DNA of 20,305 nt from a virus. The position numbers and the translations under genes are program-made. Every line of letters starts with the position of its first letter. Position 1 is the first letter of the stretch. The stretch spans positions 1 through 20,305 of IMG/VR virus record IMGVR_UViG_3300042945_001056, one strand, 5' to 3'. The notes under the pieces were generated by a model that saw nothing but the letters and a program-made list of their open reading frames with translations, ran no database searches and had not been told where the DNA came from. This document shows positions 17,777-20,305 of this stretch, in pieces.

Positions 17777-19270
17777 GTGTTTCAAGTAAAACTTGACGAA
17801 TCAAACTCGACCCGTCGGCGAATCCCCGTATTGTTGGTTGACGCAACCGATGGTTACACTCCCGAGACCGGGTTGTCGACGTTCACGGTCAACGTGTCGC
17901 AAAACGGTACGATCCTAGGTAGTCAAACTCAGACCGTCACCGAGGTCGGGAACGGCGTCTATTACTATACGCTCGGCACCGGTGCGGTCAACACTCTGGG
18001 CTGGGTAACGATCAACGTGTCGGCAACCGGTTGTCGGCAATACAACGCGATCGTTCAGATCATGGCGTACGACGCTATGGATTCGACCGGGTTGGGGCTA
18101 TCGCGCATTGATACCAATATTGGTAGCCGACAGGCTACGGTTACGTTCCCGGCTAATTTCTCAGACCTTGCAATTACCGCTAGTACAGGCAGGGTTGCGG
18201 TCGAAACTAATGCCGACAAGACGGGCTATAGTCTTGCAACGGCACCACCAACGGCGGTTGCTATTACTGACGCAGTTTGGAGTGCCAACATATCAACCAA
18301 TAGCGCGGCTACGGCATGGGCCAATGACACCATGGGCAAGCGGGTGTTACGATCATCGAGCAACACGGATGCGAGCGAGGCTGTTGTGGCAGATGCTGTT
18401 TGGGCTGAAAACCTGTCTAGTTATAACACTAACAACACCGCAGGGAAGATTGTCAAAGACCTTTCAACGCTAGCCCCGACAATCACCGGCAACACGACCA
18501 ACGACGTCACCGCAACAACGACCGTTTTCAGCGTCGACCGCAACGACTCCGACGATACGTATAACGGCCAGACCATCGTATTTACCAGCGGATTGCTCAA
18601 CGGAGTATCAGCCCATATCATCGACTGGGTTAAGGACGGATCACACGCGATTGTGACAGTGGAGGACCCGCTCCCGTCCGCACCGCAGAACAACACGTCG
18701 TTTTACATTTCGGCACAACACGTGCTTAGCAAAACTGAAATTGCTCAGGCCGTCCTTACGGAGGCTACCAGCACATCGACCTACGCCGCGGGCGATGTCG
18801 GCAACGTGCTCGGTCGGCTGGTCAACATGATCGCCGCGGATGGCGCTGATTTCCAATTCACCGCGAACGCTCTGGACCTTGCTCCTTCCGGTGGCGGCGG
18901 CGGTGGTGGATCTACCACGGTCCGGATGGGGCCGTTCGTTATCAAGGCCGAGGGCCAAGGGTCGGACGAACCGCTCGACATCAACAAGGGAGCCACCCAC
19001 GCGATCGAGTGCCAGCTGGTCGATGCTGAAGGCACCGGGGTGGACATCACCGGGGCGACGCTCACCGCCAAGGTCTACAACTCCGCGGGGACTCTGGTCG
19101 AGACGGTCTCCGGCACCATCTCCTACGCGGCGCTCGGACAGGTCCGGTGGACCATCGGGACAACGACCACCAACACCGCCGGAACCTACACGGTAACCAT
19201 CACCCGCACCACGGGGGCGAGTGACACCCAGATCTTCGGCCCGCTGCGGGTATATGTGAGGGATATCTGA
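17777..19270 (+). CDS. Modular virion protein with Ig-like/BppU-like domains and Gly linker
   Basis: A GTG start sits one base after the previous stop, with GGAGG as SD; the product has 497 residues. Domain order: an N-terminal Ig-like unit (IPVLLVDATDGYTPETGLST, then GVYYYTLGTGAVNTLGW), a Thr/Asn-rich middle with short repeats (TDAVWSANIS, ADAVWAENLSSY, AQAVLTEATS), a beta unit (TVFSVDRNDSDDTYNGQTIV), a linker APSGGGGGGGS near residue 377, and a C-terminal beta sandwich (IECQLVDAEGTGVDITGATL, FGPLRVYVRDI). The DAVW repeats are common in phage neck and fibre proteins. It is probably a surface-exposed fibre or whisker. GC and codon use are clearly lower up to about 18870, then return to the phage norm at the linker, so the front part may have been acquired. 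Confidence 0.62.
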   Translation: MFQVKLDESNSTRRRIPVLLVDATDGYTPETGLSTFTVNVSQNGTILGSQTQTVTEVGNGVYYYTLGTGAVNTLGWVTINVSATGCRQYNAIVQIMAYDAMDSTGLGLSRIDTNIGSRQATVTFPANFSDLAITASTGRVAVETNADKTGYSLATAPPTAVAITDAVWSANISTNSAATAWANDTMGKRVLRSSSNTDASEAVVADAVWAENLSSYNTNNTAGKIVKDLSTLAPTITGNTTNDVTATTTVFSVDRNDSDDTYNGQTIVFTSGLLNGVSAHIIDWVKDGSHAIVTVEDPLPSAPQNNTSFYISAQHVLSKTEIAQAVLTEATSTSTYAAGDVGNVLGRLVNMIAADGADFQFTANALDLAPSGGGGGGGSTTVRMGPFVIKAEGQGSDEPLDINKGATHAIECQLVDAEGTGVDITGATLTAKVYNSAGTLVETVSGTISYAALGQVRWTIGTTTTNTAGTYTVTITRTTGASDTQIFGPLRVYVRDI

Positions 19271-19614
19271 TGTATCTTTTGAACGAGGATCCGGAGATCG
19301 AGGTCCGCGCCGCGGCTTGGACCGGGGACTGGCACGGCTACGTTGTCCAGGTTGTGGACATGAACGGAAGCCCGGTGGACATCACCACCGGGACTCTGTC
19401 CGCGACGTTCACAAACGTGGCGACCGGCAGCGCCTATTCATTCGGCGGTGGCTCGGTGACGCTCACCAAGAGCCTCTCGAGTCAGGGGATTGTCACGGTG
19501 CTGAATCCGGCGGCGTACCCCACCGAAGCGAACATCCGGCTCACGATCGCTCTCACGAACGGAGCGACGGTGAACCGCTACGGCCCGCTGATCATCGGGG
19601 TTCAGGCCCCATGA
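19270..19614 (+). CDS. Small BppU/Ig-like beta-sandwich virion protein
   Basis: The 114-residue product is one beta-sandwich domain: YVVQVVDMNGSPVDITTGTL, TFTNVATGSAYSFGGGSVTL, and a closing NRYGPLIIGVQAP. It resembles the last domain of the upstream protein ('VDITGATL' versus 'VDITTGTL', 'FGPLRVYV' versus 'YGPLIIGV'), so the two are likely duplicates, one fused and one free. The start overlaps the previous stop (TGATG), and the stop overlaps the gp10-like gene (ATGA). It may cap or anchor the modular protein. Function is unproven. Confidence 0.6.
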   Translation: MYLLNEDPEIEVRAAAWTGDWHGYVVQVVDMNGSPVDITTGTLSATFTNVATGSAYSFGGGSVTLTKSLSSQGIVTVLNPAAYPTEANIRLTIALTNGATVNRYGPLIIGVQAP

Positions 19615-20042
19615 TCCGGATGTCGCTCCAGATGGATCTCAAGGGGTTGCGGAACTACCAGGCCAACCTCGACCGGCTCGGGATGGTGGTCTCCGCGACC
19701 GCGGCCATGATCGAGCGAGATGCCAAGAAGTCGATCCTAGAGCGTGGAAGCCGGGGGAATGAATACATCCGCGGCGGTAAGATCCACTACTCCGCGGAGC
19801 GCGGCAACCCTCCCAACAGCGACACAGGCAACCTTGCCAACAGTATCAAGCACAAGATGACCGGCGACACCAGCGCCGAGGTGTCCGTCGAGGCCGAGTA
19901 TGCGATCCCGCTCGAGATCGGGTGGCAGGACCAGTACGGCTACTTCCACGGTCCTTTCCCATTCATGGTTCCGGCGGTGGCCCGCCACGAAGCACCATTC
20001 CGGAAGGCCGTGGCATCGATCCTCCAAGGGAAGACGAACTGA
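19611..20042 (+). CDS. HK97 gp10-like head-tail protein
   Basis: The 143-residue product shows the gp10 pattern: SLQMDLKGLRNYQANLDRLG (helical start), AAMIERDAKKSILERG, then TGNLANSIKHKMTGDTSAEV, SVEAEYAIPLEIGW with the conserved 'YA...E.G', and PFMVPAVARHEAPFRKAVAS ('PF..PA......f...v'). Proteins of this family are minor tail or head-tail joining components placed just before the tail terminator gene, as here. The ATG at 19611 overlaps the previous stop (ATGA); an upstream open frame is a shadow of the neighbours. The family call is good, though the role varies between phages. Confidence 0.82.
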   Translation: MIRMSLQMDLKGLRNYQANLDRLGMVVSATAAMIERDAKKSILERGSRGNEYIRGGKIHYSAERGNPPNSDTGNLANSIKHKMTGDTSAEVSVEAEYAIPLEIGWQDQYGYFHGPFPFMVPAVARHEAPFRKAVASILQGKTN

Positions 20043-20305
20043 TGGCATACGAACCGAAGGCAATCGAGGACTGGATCTACGATACTTTGAAAGGCGACGC
20101 CACCCTGGCGGGCCTCCTCGCGGTGGACAACCGGCCGGACAACTACCAGCAAGGGATCTACAACACCCTCGCGCCGGAGATCGATCCGGTCTCTCGCAAG
20201 CAGCCTATTGTCCCGTATGTGGTCTTCACGCTCGATTCCGCGGGCGAGGACGAGACCGTCCTCTGTGGCTCGAGGGTGTTCAGCCGCCCGAGGTACAGGG
20301 TGACG
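20042..20305 (+). CDS. Putative tail terminator/completion protein (3' partial)
   Basis: The frame starts with a TGATG junction after the gp10-like gene and is cut by the right edge; 88 residues are visible. AIEDWIYDTLKGDATLAGLL at the start, then RPDNYQQGIYNTLAPEIDPV and QPIVPYVVFTLDSAGEDE, fit the 'l...L..d..l......ri....ap....PyivF........d' pattern of DUF3168/gp17-type tail terminators. Position directly after gp10 supports this. The missing C-terminus prevents a firm call. Confidence 0.65.
   Translation, partial: MAYEPKAIEDWIYDTLKGDATLAGLLAVDNRPDNYQQGIYNTLAPEIDPVSRKQPIVPYVVFTLDSAGEDETVLCGSRVFSRPRYRVT

Noticed and set aside
1-20305. CRISPR arrays, insertion sequences, integrase or attachment sites
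   Set aside because: No regularly spaced repeats, transposase, recombinase or terminal inverted repeats were found. The direct repeat at 3216/3327 is too short and has no integrase beside it.

Overview
The window is part of a tailed double-stranded DNA phage or prophage (HK97-type capsid, siphovirus-like order), read almost wholly on the + strand. It is GC-rich, and most genes overlap by ATGA, GTGA or TGATG junctions. The host cannot be named. High GC, Shine-Dalgarno (SD) sites on most genes, and a set of leaderless-type promoters would fit a GC-rich bacterium such as an actinomycete or deinococcus-like organism, but that is inference. No integrase, repressor or host gene is visible.

Layout. 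(1) 1-5745, early/replication: a sigma-70-like factor cut by the left edge, a VRR-NUC nuclease, an archaeo-eukaryotic-type primase, a PriCT+RecA-fold helicase, an SSB-like protein, and small genes including a DUF3310 protein and two adjacent DUF2829/Tad2-like proteins (candidate anti-Thoeris), then a zinc-ribbon protein. The 272-base gap after the helicase gene (3143-3414) holds a G/C-run hairpin, 11-bp iteron-like repeats, a tRNA-arm-like fold and a consensus promoter; it is a candidate origin. (2) 5749-9957: terminase small and large subunits, several small zinc-ribbon proteins, a hammerhead-ribozyme-like RNA in the leader at 8390-8432, and a cytosine-5 DNA methyltransferase with a second gene overprinted inside it. 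(3) 10037-15154: portal, MuF-like protein, prohead protease and major capsid protein. (4) 15231-20305: head-tail connector proteins, two small membrane proteins, a group of beta-rich modular virion proteins with locally lower GC, an HK97 gp10-like protein and the start of a tail terminator-like protein.

How it works together. The early block copies DNA. The terminase packages it through the portal into the HK97-type head, which the protease matures. The connector proteins join head to tail. Transcription of the structural genes appears to be divided by two intrinsic terminators (9984-10013, 15180-15209) and three near-identical extended -10 boxes. Each box ends exactly 6 nt before a start codon (10037, 12851, 15231), which predicts leaderless mRNAs.

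Best leads: the hammerhead-like RNA; the C_CCT_TTT slip site plus hairpin that would fuse portal to MuF by -1 frameshifting; the three leaderless promoters in a phage with its own sigma factor; the gene overprinted inside the methyltransferase; the Tad2-like tandem; and the structured origin-like gap at 3143-3340.
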